This document shows, piece by piece, positions 1 through 7,969 of a DNA stretch of 64,000 bases; the first letter of the stretch is position 1; the number at the start of each line of letters is the position of its first letter. Origin of the DNA: Streptomyces ficellus (GTDB lineage: Bacteria; Actinomycetota; Actinomycetes; Streptomycetales; Streptomycetaceae). The notes beneath the pieces were generated by a model, which was not told the DNA's origin, made no database searches, and saw only the letters and a program-made list of their open reading frames with translations. Position numbers and translations under genes: made by a program. The DNA lies in NCBI RefSeq assembly GCF_009739905.1, contig NZ_CP034279.1, positions 930,001 through 994,000 of the forward strand, given 5' to 3'.

Positions 1-689
1 TCGAGCGGTTCGCGCAGCCGGGTGAGGCCGGACCACGCCTGGAGGTCGGCGACGCTCGCGGGCCCGAACGCCGCCAGATAGCGCAGGACCATGGTGTCGA
101 GCCGGGCGTCGGTGCTCATGGGACGGCCGAGCCAGGCGTCGGCGAGGGTCAGCGGCGTCGCGCCGCGCTGTCCCCACGTCCCGCTGGGCGGCGGGTGGAT
201 GTGCGCCACCAGCGACTGCACCACATAGGCCAGGGCGGTGGTGTCCCGGCCCGGGAAGCGCTCGGCGAGCAGCCGGCCCAACTGGGGCCGGGTCAGCGGC
301 TCGCCGGCCAGCAGCTCCCGCCCGGCGGCGCGCAGCTCGTCCTCGGGGATGCCCGCCACGGCGCGCCCGAAGGCGCCCTGCCTGGTCCGTCCGAGCACCG
401 GTTCCAGCAGGGGCCACAGCCAGGGGAAGTCGTCCGCGGTGACCAGGTGCTGAGTGTTGCGGAGCAGCTTGGCCCGTACCAGGGAGCGGTCGTGCACCAG
501 GGAGGTCAGGTCGTCGTGCCCGAAGTCCGTGATCCTCGTCCACAGTCCGATGTACGGCGCGTCGGGCTCCTGTGCCTGGAGGGCCACCAGGTGACCGGTC
601 ACGTCGAGGGGTGCGCGGGTGGTGCGTTCGGTGAGGAACTGGCGCTGGAGGAGCGTTCTGTTGAGCGTGCGCTGAGAGATCACGGCCAT
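1..689 (-). CDS. AlkZ/YcaQ-like winged-helix DNA glycosylase (N-terminal part, runs off the left edge)
   Basis: The first 229 residues of a winged-helix protein of the AlkZ/YcaQ (DUF1006, 'crosslink repair DNA glycosylase') family; the C-terminus lies outside the window. The diagnostic catalytic tripeptide Q-hydrophobic-Q is visible as Q38-A39-Q40 inside ALQAQEPDAPY, followed by the usual GLWTR stretch and the RNTQHLVTADD segment, which matches the family's RxTxHLV motif. Known members remove bulky alkylpurine adducts or unhook interstrand cross-links, and several give self-resistance to azinomycin, hedamycin or trioxacarcin-type antibiotics. Next to a polyketide tailoring cluster, a self-resistance role is inferred. 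The ATG at 687-689 is the first plausible start. Family assignment is firm; substrate is unknown. Confidence 0.8.
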   Translation of the reverse strand, partial: MAVISQRTLNRTLLQRQFLTERTTRAPLDVTGHLVALQAQEPDAPYIGLWTRITDFGHDDLTSLVHDRSLVRAKLLRNTQHLVTADDFPWLWPLLEPVLGRTRQGAFGRAVAGIPEDELRAAGRELLAGEPLTRPQLGRLLAERFPGRDTTALAYVVQSLVAHIHPPPSGTWGQRGATPLTLADAWLGRPMSTDARLDTMVLRYLAAFGPASVADLQAWSGLTRLREPL

Positions 690-751
690 GGGCTCATTGT
701 CCCCGGCGGGACTCGACCGGTGCTCGAGCCGGGAGGCGCAGCATTTCGGCC

Positions 752-1144
752 ATGACTGCCGATGCCGATGCCGTTCTCGATGTCGACGGAGACTTCTTGG
801 CCGGGGCCTGGACGGCCCGGGTCGCCCGGCCGAGCGGCACGTCCAGCAGCGTCCTCCACTTCACGGTGGACGGCCGGGTGTTCCTGGCGTCGGGGGGCGC
901 GGGCACCTGGTGGCCGACCGGCGCGCGGGCGTTCTCCTTCCGGGTCGCCGAGCCGGTCTTCGACGCGCGCGGCGACTGTGCCGGCTGGGTCGACGTCGAG
1001 CAGCGGGCCGTGCTGACCGGCGACGGCGGCGGGTTCAGGGGTGAGGGCACGTCGGTGGTGTACGGCGCCGACGGCGCGCGGCTGCGGGTCTCCCGGGTGG
1101 AGATCTCGGCGCGCCCGCTGCGCCCCGGCGTACCGCCGCCGTGA
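752..1144 (+). CDS. Hypothetical protein, 130 aa
   Basis: I do not recognise a named family. The protein is soluble, has no signal peptide, and is rich in alternating beta-type segments (VLHFTVDGRVFLASGG, AFSFRVAEPVFD, RLRVSRVEISARPL), which would suit a small lipocalin-like or beta-barrel fold. It lies between two AlkZ-like glycosylase genes, divergent from one and convergent with the other, at the edge of the polyketide locus. A GGGAGG lies about 15 nt before the ATG, further than usual, so the start is moderately uncertain. Frame use and GC3 look like real coding sequence. No function is proposed. Confidence 0.65.
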   Translation: MTADADAVLDVDGDFLAGAWTARVARPSGTSSSVLHFTVDGRVFLASGGAGTWWPTGARAFSFRVAEPVFDARGDCAGWVDVEQRAVLTGDGGGFRGEGTSVVYGADGARLRVSRVEISARPLRPGVPPP

Positions 1145-1164
1145 GCCGGCCGTGGCCGGAAAAG

Positions 1165-1200
1165 GCCCCGCCCGGCCGCGAGCGGGCGGCCGGGCGGGGC
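1165..1200. terminator. Bidirectional hairpin terminator
   Basis: A perfect 15-bp G+C inverted repeat (1165-1179 with 1186-1200, 6-nt loop) lies between the convergent gene ends at 1144 and 1220. This fits the strong hairpin terminators of Streptomyces that lack a long U-tract. Confidence 0.7.
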
Positions 1201-1219
1201 GTGTGTGGGGGGTGGTCGG

Positions 1220-2386
1220 TCAGGCGTGGGCGCCCACGGTGACCGTGCCGATGGTGAGTTCGGGCCGGCCTTCGAGGATGTGGCCCACCCGTTCGACCTG
1301 TTCGTCCAGTTCCCGCAGCTGCCCGGGGGTGAGCGGGTTCAGCGGCTCGACGGTGAGGAGGATCTTCTGTCCCGAGCGCCGCTGGTGCCAGACTCCGGCG
1401 ACCTCGCCGTCGACGATCAGGACGGGGAAGTTGCCCGCCTGGCCTCCGGAGAGGGCCCGCTGCGCCGCCCGGCCGGGGAAGAGCGCCTCCCGGGGGTGGC
1501 AGCCGACGGTGAACGCGTCGAAGTACGGCAGCAGCCGCACCCCGCTCGGCGGCGCGCCCGGCATCGCGGTGTCGCCGGCGACCAGCCAGGCCCGTTGTCC
1601 CAGGAAGTCCACGGGTTCGACGCGGCCCTGGGACTCCAGGGACGCGAACAGTTCCGTGGCCCAGGGGCGGGGCGTCGCCGTCCACTGGGCGAACTGCTGG
1701 GCGGTCGCGGGCCCGTAGGACCGCAGGTACGCCTCGACGAGCGCGGTGAGCGCGGCCGTCCCGCCGAGGGGGCGGAAGCCGGGCACCAGGCGGTGCGGGT
1801 TGGTGTAGGTGACCTTGCGTCCGCGCTGGGGGCCGAAGCACAGGGCGCCGCGGTTGGCGGCCACGTCCATGGCCTGCCGCCAGCGGGGCCACATGCCGCC
1901 GAAGGCGGGGACGACGAGGTCGCCGGCCCAGGCCCCGGCCCGGTCGGTCACCGCCTCGCCCAGCTCCTCCACGGTCAGCTCGCCCTCAAGGAGCGCGTCG
2001 CCGACGGCCTCGACGACCTGGTCGGTCTGCTCCGGGGTGAGGCGGACGCCGGGCGCGTGCAGGTTGCGCACGCCCGGCAGCGCGGACAGGGCGCCCGTCC
2101 ACATCGCCAGGTCACGGGCGGGCAGCAGATGGACGGTGCCGCGTGGCCCGTACGTCTTGACGAGGGTGCGGGCGGTCCACAGCGCCTCCCGGACGCCCGC
2201 CCGGGTGGTGCCCTTCAGCCGCAGGGCGACGGACAGTTCGGCGGCGGACATGAGCTGGGCGTGGGCTCCGCACATGGCCGCGACGGCGTCGGCGGGGCCG
2301 GCGTCCTTCGCGGGGGCGGCGAGCCCGTGCCGTTCGAGGCGCCGGGCCGCCGCCCGCGGCCACTCCACCGTGGGTACGTTCGTCAT
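1220..2386 (-). CDS. AlkZ/YcaQ-like winged-helix DNA glycosylase, HΦQ variant
   Basis: A 388-residue, full-length member of the winged-helix AlkZ/YcaQ family and a paralogue of the gene at the left edge. The region aligning with the catalytic Q-hydrophobic-Q reads H42-A43-Q44 (CGAHAQLMSAAELSVALR), so the first glutamine is replaced by histidine. The downstream RGTVHLLPARD motif is conserved. The gene follows the exporter with a TGATG junction (shared A at 2386), so it is probably translationally coupled to it and belongs to the leftward run SnoaL, P450, dehydratase, reductase, exporter, glycosylase. Coupling to an exporter supports a self-resistance role (inference). Whether the H variant is catalytic cannot be told from sequence. 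Confidence 0.78.
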   Translation of the reverse strand: MTNVPTVEWPRAAARRLERHGLAAPAKDAGPADAVAAMCGAHAQLMSAAELSVALRLKGTTRAGVREALWTARTLVKTYGPRGTVHLLPARDLAMWTGALSALPGVRNLHAPGVRLTPEQTDQVVEAVGDALLEGELTVEELGEAVTDRAGAWAGDLVVPAFGGMWPRWRQAMDVAANRGALCFGPQRGRKVTYTNPHRLVPGFRPLGGTAALTALVEAYLRSYGPATAQQFAQWTATPRPWATELFASLESQGRVEPVDFLGQRAWLVAGDTAMPGAPPSGVRLLPYFDAFTVGCHPREALFPGRAAQRALSGGQAGNFPVLIVDGEVAGVWHQRRSGQKILLTVEPLNPLTPGQLRELDEQVERVGHILEGRPELTIGTVTVGAHA

Positions 2387-4077
2387 CACACCGTTTCCGC
2401 GCGCGTGGTCTTCCCTGCCGGTTCCGCGACAGCAGTGTCCACCGCGGCGGCGCTCTCGGCCACCTCCGCGGGGGCCGTCCCGGGACCGTCGCCGTCCTCG
2501 CCCGTCTTCCCGGTGGGCTCCCCGGCGGTCTCCGCCTCCTCGGCGCTGCGGGGCGTCACCTGCCGCAGCAGGCCCGCGACCAGGGCCGCCGCGACGAAGA
2601 CGAGCACCGCGGCGATGACGGTGTTGACGTGCAGGCCCTGGGTGAAGGCCTGGCGCGCGGCGGCAAGGAGCTCCGGTCCGGCCGTGCCGGGCAGCGCGGC
2701 GGCCGCCTCCAGGGCGCCGCCGAGCGTGTCCCGGGCCGCCTCCGCGGACTCGGCGGGCACCCCGGCGGGCAGGGTGTCCTGGAGCGTGCCGCGGTAGACG
2801 GCGGTGCCGACGCTGCCGAGGACGGCCACGCCGATGGCCATGCCGAACTCCTGGTTGGTCTCGGAGATCGCCGAGGCGGCGCCCGCCCGCTCCGGCGGGG
2901 CGGCACCGACGATCATGTCGACGCCCATGATGGTCATGGGGCCGACGCCGATGGACAGGACGACGGACCCAGTCACCAGCAGCCACAGGTCGTCCGTGCC
3001 GTCGAGGCCGAGGAAGAGCAGGAACCCGACCGCGCCCACGACGAGTCCGCCCGCCATGACGTAGGCGGGGCGGACGCGCTGCACCAGCCCCGGCGTCAGC
3101 GCGGCGACCACGACCATGGCGCCGGCCTGGGGCAGTGTCCACAGCCCCGCCTGGAAGGGGGTGAGCCCCAGCACCATCTGCATGTACTGGGAGAGGAAGA
3201 AGAAGACCCCGGACATCGCGAACAGGGTGAGTGTCAGCGTTCCCAGTGAGGCGCTGAAGGCGCGGTCGGAGAAGAGCTTCAGGTCCAGCATGGGGTCGGT
3301 GAGGCGGCGCTGCCTGCGGGCGAACACCACGCCGAGGGCGACGCCCAGGAGCAGGGCGACGAACGGGATCGCTCCGGCGCCGTCCTTGGCGATCTCCTTG
3401 ACCCCGTAGACGAACGAGATGGTGGCGACGATCGACAGCGCGGCGCTGACCAGGTCGAGCCGGCCGGGGGCCGGGTCGCGGTGCTCGGGGAGCAGGGCGG
3501 GTCCGACCGCGAGCAGCAGCACCATCGGGGGGACGGCGAGCAGGAAGACCGCTCCCCACCACCAGCGTTCGAGGACGGCGCCGCCGACGAGCGGGCCGAG
3601 GGTCATGCCGAGGGTGAAGCTGGTCATCCACACGGCGATGGCCGCCGTGCGCTGCGCCGGGTCCGGGAACATGCTGCGGATCAGGGCGAGCGTCGAGGGC
3701 ATGAGGGTCGCCCCGGCGACGCCGAGCAGGGCGCGGGTGGCGATGAGCATCCCGGCGGAGTCGGACCACGCGGCGAGCATCGAGGCGACGCCGAACGCCG
3801 CGGCGCCGATCAGCAGCAGGCGCCGGCGTCCGATGCGGTCGCCGATGGTCCCCATGGTGATCAGGCAGCCCGCGACGAGGAACCCGTACACGTCGAGGAT
3901 CCACAGCAGTTGGGAGCTGTCGGGCGCGAGGTCGGCGCTGAGCTGGGGGACCGCGAGGTAGAGGACAGTCATGTCCATGGCGATGAGCATGGCGGGGAGG
4001 GCGAGGACGGCCAGTCCTAACCACTCCCGCCGGCCTGCCTTGCGGGGGGCGTCCGCGGGGGCGGCCGCTGATGTCAT
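2386..4077 (-). CDS. DHA2-family MFS drug exporter (14 TM)
   Basis: A 563-residue major facilitator protein of the proton-driven DHA2 (QacA/SmvA-like) class. About 14 hydrophobic helices are readable. The loop between helices 2 and 3 has GTIGDRIGRRR, and helix 5 has the antiporter-type TLGPLVGGAV segment. The C-terminal tail after about residue 510 is Glu/Ala/Thr-rich, low-complexity and cytoplasmic. I prefer the ATG at 4075-4077 because a GGGA lies 7 nt upstream; an in-frame ATG at 4089 has no ribosome binding site. It probably exports the product of the polyketide cluster and is coupled to the downstream DNA glycosylase, an export-plus-repair pair. Its substrate is inferred. Confidence 0.85.
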   Translation of the reverse strand: MTSAAAPADAPRKAGRREWLGLAVLALPAMLIAMDMTVLYLAVPQLSADLAPDSSQLLWILDVYGFLVAGCLITMGTIGDRIGRRRLLLIGAAAFGVASMLAAWSDSAGMLIATRALLGVAGATLMPSTLALIRSMFPDPAQRTAAIAVWMTSFTLGMTLGPLVGGAVLERWWWGAVFLLAVPPMVLLLAVGPALLPEHRDPAPGRLDLVSAALSIVATISFVYGVKEIAKDGAGAIPFVALLLGVALGVVFARRQRRLTDPMLDLKLFSDRAFSASLGTLTLTLFAMSGVFFFLSQYMQMVLGLTPFQAGLWTLPQAGAMVVVAALTPGLVQRVRPAYVMAGGLVVGAVGFLLFLGLDGTDDLWLLVTGSVVLSIGVGPMTIMGVDMIVGAAPPERAGAASAISETNQEFGMAIGVAVLGSVGTAVYRGTLQDTLPAGVPAESAEAARDTLGGALEAAAALPGTAGPELLAAARQAFTQGLHVNTVIAAVLVFVAAALVAGLLRQVTPRSAEEAETAGEPTGKTGEDGDGPGTAPAEVAESAAAVDTAVAEPAGKTTRAETV

Positions 4078-4114
4078 GACGATTCCCATCTGTGTGAATG
4101 CCGTACGTGCCTGG

Positions 4115-4140
4115 CCCCGGTGCCGTCGCCGGCACCGGGG
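4115..4140 (-). terminator. Hairpin between reductase and exporter genes
   Basis: An 11-bp perfect inverted repeat (4115-4125 with 4130-4140) lies just after the reductase stop and about 40 nt before the exporter start, both leftward. It could be a partial terminator or attenuator that lowers exporter expression relative to the upstream operon. Confidence 0.45.
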
Positions 4141-4146
4141 GGCGGG

Positions 4147-5175
4147 TCAGAGGGCGACGGAGACGTTGCCCCGGTAGGCGCCCTTGAGGAGCGAGAGCAG
4201 GGCCTCGGGGGCGGCCTCGATGCCGCCCTCGACGACGGTCTGCGGGAAGACGAACCGGCCTTCGCCCAGCCAGGTCGCGAAGTGCTGGATCCACGCCCCG
4301 ATCTGCTCGGGGGTGTGGTAGCAGGCGAAGGGGCGCAGCTCCACGTGCCGGGTGATGGCGGTCATCAGGTCGAAGCGGGGGAAGGAGGCCTGGCCGGCGC
4401 CGTTCTGCACCGACAGCGCGCCGCACAGGGCGAACCGCGCGTGCGGGCGGGCCGCCTGGAGCGCCGCTTCGAACTGCTCGCCGCCGACGTTGTCGAAGAA
4501 GACGTCGATGCCCTCCGGCGCGAGTTCCGCGAGCCGGTCGGCGACCGGGCCGTCGTGGTAGTCGAAGGCGGCGTCGAAGCCCAGCTCGTCCACCAGGTAG
4601 GCGACCTTCTCCTTGCTGCCCGCGCTGCCGATGACCCGGGCCGCCCCGCGGCACTTGGCGATCTGGCCCGCGAGCGAGCCGACGCCGCCGGCCGCGCCGG
4701 ACACGAAGACCACGTCCCCTTCACCCGCGCGCGCCATGTCGGCCATGCCGTAGTAGGCGGTGGGCCCCTGGCACAAAAAGTAGGAGGTGCTGGGGAAGAG
4801 CCCGGCCGGGAGCTTGAAGTAGGACGAGGCGGGTCCGACCGAGTACTCGCACCAGCCGGTCATGGACTGGACGAGGTCGCCGACCGCCAGGTCGGGGCTG
4901 TTGGAGGCCACGACGGTGCCGGTCTCGCCGCCGCCGATCCGGGCGCCCACCTGGTAGGGCGGCAGCGGGAGCTGGCAGTCCGTCCGCATCAGGTCCTGGT
5001 AGGCGGCCGCGACACCGAGGTGGTCCATCCGGACGACGACCTCTCCCGGTCCGGGCTCCGGCACCTCCACGTCGACGAGGTCGAAGTGGTCCGGGGTCAG
5101 CGCACCCTCGAGGTGCTTGGCCAGTCGTATCTCACGGGCCTTGGCCGGGATGGTGTACGGCGTTCCGGCTGGCAT
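4147..5175 (-). CDS. Zinc-free MDR-type NADPH oxidoreductase (alkenal/prostaglandin reductase-like)
   Basis: A 342-residue medium-chain dehydrogenase/reductase. The Rossmann nucleotide site is GAAGGVGSLAGQIAK and the family signature region includes FDNVGGEQFEAAL. The structural-zinc cysteine cluster of alcohol dehydrogenases is absent, so this is the leukotriene B4/quinone-reductase-like group that reduces activated C=C bonds with NAD(P)H. The ATG at 5173-5175 has a good GGAGG upstream. It lies between the NDP-hexose dehydratase and the exporter in one leftward run and probably acts as an enoyl or quinone reductase on the polyketide. ActVI-ORF2-like enoyl reduction is a possible analogy, not shown. 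Confidence 0.78.
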   Translation of the reverse strand: MPAGTPYTIPAKAREIRLAKHLEGALTPDHFDLVDVEVPEPGPGEVVVRMDHLGVAAAYQDLMRTDCQLPLPPYQVGARIGGGETGTVVASNSPDLAVGDLVQSMTGWCEYSVGPASSYFKLPAGLFPSTSYFLCQGPTAYYGMADMARAGEGDVVFVSGAAGGVGSLAGQIAKCRGAARVIGSAGSKEKVAYLVDELGFDAAFDYHDGPVADRLAELAPEGIDVFFDNVGGEQFEAALQAARPHARFALCGALSVQNGAGQASFPRFDLMTAITRHVELRPFACYHTPEQIGAWIQHFATWLGEGRFVFPQTVVEGGIEAAPEALLSLLKGAYRGNVSVAL

Positions 5176-5288
5176 GGTCGTCCTCCGTTGTGGGCCGGGG
5201 CGGGCGGGCGGTCGAGCAGGGGTGGGACAGGGGCGGGACAGAGGTGGTGCGGGGCAAGTGTGCGGGCGGCCGCTCGCGCGGGGCTCGA

Positions 5289-6677
5289 TCAGCGCTCGAG
5301 CCGGACCGCGCCGCTGGTCAGCAGTGCGAGCAGGCTGCGCGCCTGGACGTTGAGGTAGTGGCCGTGCCGGGTCAGCGACAGCAGCTGGGAAGGGGTGCAC
5401 CACCGGTAGCCGGGCGGCGGGTCGAGGGGCGCGTCGGCCTCGACGATCAGGTACTGGCTCTCGGCGTTGAGGAACCGGCCGCCCTCCTCCGAGTGGACGG
5501 CCGAGTACCGGACCTGCGACGGGTCGGCGCGCAGGACCGTGTCGAGGAACGGCAGCGCGTCCGCCGGGAGGTGCGTGTGGTTCTCCGGTACGCACTGGAC
5601 CGTCGGGCCGAGCTCGACGGTGTCGAGGAAGCCGCCCTCCACCCGGGCGTGCGCCAGGAGGTGGGGCACGCCCCCGATGGACCGGGTGAGGAAGGCGGCC
5701 ACCCCCCTTCCCACGGGTTCGATGAGCGGCTGGGTCCAGCCGGTGACCTCGCGGCTGCCCGCGTCGACCGAGACGGCCACCACCGTGAAGAACCGTCCCT
5801 CCTCGTGCGCGATGTCGAAGGAGCCGCGGCGCCAGCCGGCCACCCGGTCGAGCGGGACCAGCCCGGCGTCGACGTCGTGACGGGCCCGCTCGGCGGTGAA
5901 CCAGGACAGCAGTTCCGTGTCGGAGTGCAGCGCCCCCGGCCCGCCCGCGCCGGGCACGCAGGCCAGCACCGTACGGGTGTCCATGTTGACGACGTTGTCC
6001 AGCCGCAGCAACTCACCGAGCTGACCGAGCGTCAGCCAGCGGAAGTCCTCGTGGCCGGGCACCTCGCCGGAGGTCTCGACGATCATGTTCCGGTTGCTCT
6101 TGCGGAAGAACCACGCCCCGTGCTCGGACTGGAGGCTGTCGGCGACCACCCGGTCCCCGTTGCGCCCGGGCCGCAGGAAGTGGTCGAGGTACCGCACGTC
6201 GGCGCCCCGGTGCACCTTGGTGTAGTTGCTCCGGGTGGCCTGCACGGTCGGCGACAGCTGGAGCAGGTTGGGGTTCCCCGGTTCCATCTTGGCCTGCATC
6301 AGGAAGTGCAGGACCCCGTCGAACTCCTTGGCGAGGATGCCGAGGATGCCGACCTCGGGCTGCCGGATCACGGGCTGCTGCCAGGAGGGGTACGGCCCGG
6401 TGCCGGTGGTGACCCGCAGCCCCTCGACGGTGAAGAACCGGCCGCTGCGGTGCACCAGGTTGCCGGTACCGGCCGCGAAGGACCACCCCTCCAGCCCGGT
6501 GAACGGGATGCGCCGCACACCGAAGCGGTGCGCGCGGCGGCGCTCCTCCAGCCAGCCGAGGACGTCGGCGGTACGGGTCCGCGCCCCGGCGCCGGTGACC
6601 GCGGCGGAGCGCGCGAACCGGTCGGGCAGGGCGCGGTCCACACGCTCCCGCAGCAGGGGAAGGGTGGCGGTGGCCAT
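5289..6677 (-). CDS. NDP-hexose 2,3-dehydratase
   Basis: A 462-residue member of the TylX3/OleV/EryBVI family, which eliminates the C2 hydroxyl from TDP-4-keto-6-deoxyglucose as the entry step to 2,6-dideoxysugars. The protein has the family's two-fold internal repeat: each half carries a W..GSF/WSFAAG segment, a (F)FTV sequence, a long xxQAKxEPGNxN or LAHARVEGGF strand, and a 'PTVQ.T/V..N' strand (PTVQATRSNYTKVH; PTVQCVPENHTHL). It starts 3 nt after the P450 stop, so the two are co-transcribed. No other deoxysugar gene (synthase, 4,6-dehydratase, 3-ketoreductase, aminotransferase) or glycosyltransferase is in the window. Its partners must lie elsewhere, probably to the left. Confidence 0.88.
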   Translation of the reverse strand: MATATLPLLRERVDRALPDRFARSAAVTGAGARTRTADVLGWLEERRRAHRFGVRRIPFTGLEGWSFAAGTGNLVHRSGRFFTVEGLRVTTGTGPYPSWQQPVIRQPEVGILGILAKEFDGVLHFLMQAKMEPGNPNLLQLSPTVQATRSNYTKVHRGADVRYLDHFLRPGRNGDRVVADSLQSEHGAWFFRKSNRNMIVETSGEVPGHEDFRWLTLGQLGELLRLDNVVNMDTRTVLACVPGAGGPGALHSDTELLSWFTAERARHDVDAGLVPLDRVAGWRRGSFDIAHEEGRFFTVVAVSVDAGSREVTGWTQPLIEPVGRGVAAFLTRSIGGVPHLLAHARVEGGFLDTVELGPTVQCVPENHTHLPADALPFLDTVLRADPSQVRYSAVHSEEGGRFLNAESQYLIVEADAPLDPPPGYRWCTPSQLLSLTRHGHYLNVQARSLLALLTSGAVRLER

Positions 6678-6680
6678 GGG

Positions 6681-7910
6681 TCAGGCTCCCCACACGACCG
6701 GCAGGCTGGTGAGGGTGTGGTTGATCTCGCCGTTGTGCCAGGGCAGTTCGTCCTCCGGCACGGCGAGCCGGAGGTCGGGGAAGCGGCGCACCAGGCCGTC
6801 GAGGGCGATCTCCATCTCCATGCGGCCGAGGTGCTTGCCCAGGCAGTAGTGCAGGCCGTGGCCGAAGGAGATGTGCGGGTTCTTCTCCCTGGCGAGGTCG
6901 AGCCGGTCGGCGTCGGGGAAGACGTCGCCGTCCCGGTTGGCGGAGGCGAGCGAGAGCAGCACGGCGTCGCCCTTGGCTATCGTCACCCCGCCGACCTCGA
7001 TGTCGTCGGCCGCGATGCGCGGGAAGCCGGACGTGTCGGTCGCGAACAGGTTGACGTGCCGCAGGAGTTCCTCGACGGCCACGGGGATGCGCGAGCGGTC
7101 CTCCGCGAGCCACCGCCACTGGTCGCGGTGGTCCGCGATCAGGGCCAGTACGGAGTTGGCGAGCTGGTTGGCCGTGGTGTCGAAGCCGGCGCCGATCAGC
7201 GTGAAGCCGAAGGTCACCAGTTCCTGCTCGCTGAGCCGGTCGTCGTTGTCGCGGGCGGCGATCAGCTCGGAGAGCATGTCGTCGGTGGGGCGGGCACGCT
7301 TGTCCGCGACCAGCCCGACGATGTACTCGCTGAGCTTGGCGAGACCGTTGAGGGACTCCTCGCCGCCGGCCCGGTCGTCGACCGTGGCGAACGCGCGGGC
7401 CCACTTCTCGAAGTCCCGCAGGTCCGCGGCCGGTACGCCGAGCAGCTCGCCGATGACGGTCAGCGGCAGCGGCACGGCGAGCTGCTGCACCAGGTCGACC
7501 GGGCCCTCCTGGGCCTGCATGTCGTCGAGCAGCTCGTCGGCGACCTTCTGCACACCGGCCCGCATCCGTTCGACCCGGCGCAGGGTGAACGCTCCGGCGA
7601 CCAGCTTGCGCAGCCGGGAGTGCTCGGGCGAGTCCAGCGAGATGATCATCTCGGGGGTGGTGTGCATGGTGCCGCCGATGCGGGGGGCGCCCGGCCCGCA
7701 GGCCCGGGCGCGGCTCAGCCGGGGGTCCGCCGACAGCGCCCGCACGTCCTCGTAGCGGGTGACCAGCCAGGCGTCCACACCTCCCGCGGTAGGCACCTTG
7801 ACCACCGGCTGGTCGGCGCGGAAGGCGGCGTACTGCGGGGCGGGGCCGCGATAGGTCGAACCGGGGAAGGGGAAGACGTCGGCTGCGTGCGACACGGGGC
7901 AGGCGGACAA
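6681..7910 (-). CDS. Cytochrome P450 monooxygenase
   Basis: A 409-residue bacterial P450. The I-helix oxygen-binding motif is GAGFDTTANQ, the K-helix ExxR lies in VEELLRHV, and the haem-ligand loop is FGHGLHYCLGKHLGRME. The start is a TTG at 7908-7910 with GGAGG six bases upstream, which decides it over internal ATGs. It has no membrane anchor and needs external ferredoxin and reductase; none is adjacent here. It is transcribed with the NDP-hexose 2,3-dehydratase and likely tailors the aglycone by hydroxylation or epoxidation (inference). Epoxidation would suit a DNA-alkylating product but is speculative. Confidence 0.92.
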   Translation of the reverse strand: MSACPVSHAADVFPFPGSTYRGPAPQYAAFRADQPVVKVPTAGGVDAWLVTRYEDVRALSADPRLSRARACGPGAPRIGGTMHTTPEMIISLDSPEHSRLRKLVAGAFTLRRVERMRAGVQKVADELLDDMQAQEGPVDLVQQLAVPLPLTVIGELLGVPAADLRDFEKWARAFATVDDRAGGEESLNGLAKLSEYIVGLVADKRARPTDDMLSELIAARDNDDRLSEQELVTFGFTLIGAGFDTTANQLANSVLALIADHRDQWRWLAEDRSRIPVAVEELLRHVNLFATDTSGFPRIAADDIEVGGVTIAKGDAVLLSLASANRDGDVFPDADRLDLAREKNPHISFGHGLHYCLGKHLGRMEMEIALDGLVRRFPDLRLAVPEDELPWHNGEINHTLTSLPVVWGA

Positions 7911-7969
7911 GGGATACCTCCGCGGGGTGCGGGCTGTGGGCGGGTTACGGAACGGGGCGGGCGCTGTCT

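Noticed and set aside
1220..4654. A very long leftward open frame spanning the glycosylase, exporter and part of the reductase
   Set aside because: Only its 3' end is in the glycosylase frame. The upstream part has out-of-frame Arg/Pro-rich sequence, and the separate genes with overlapping start-stop junctions explain the region.
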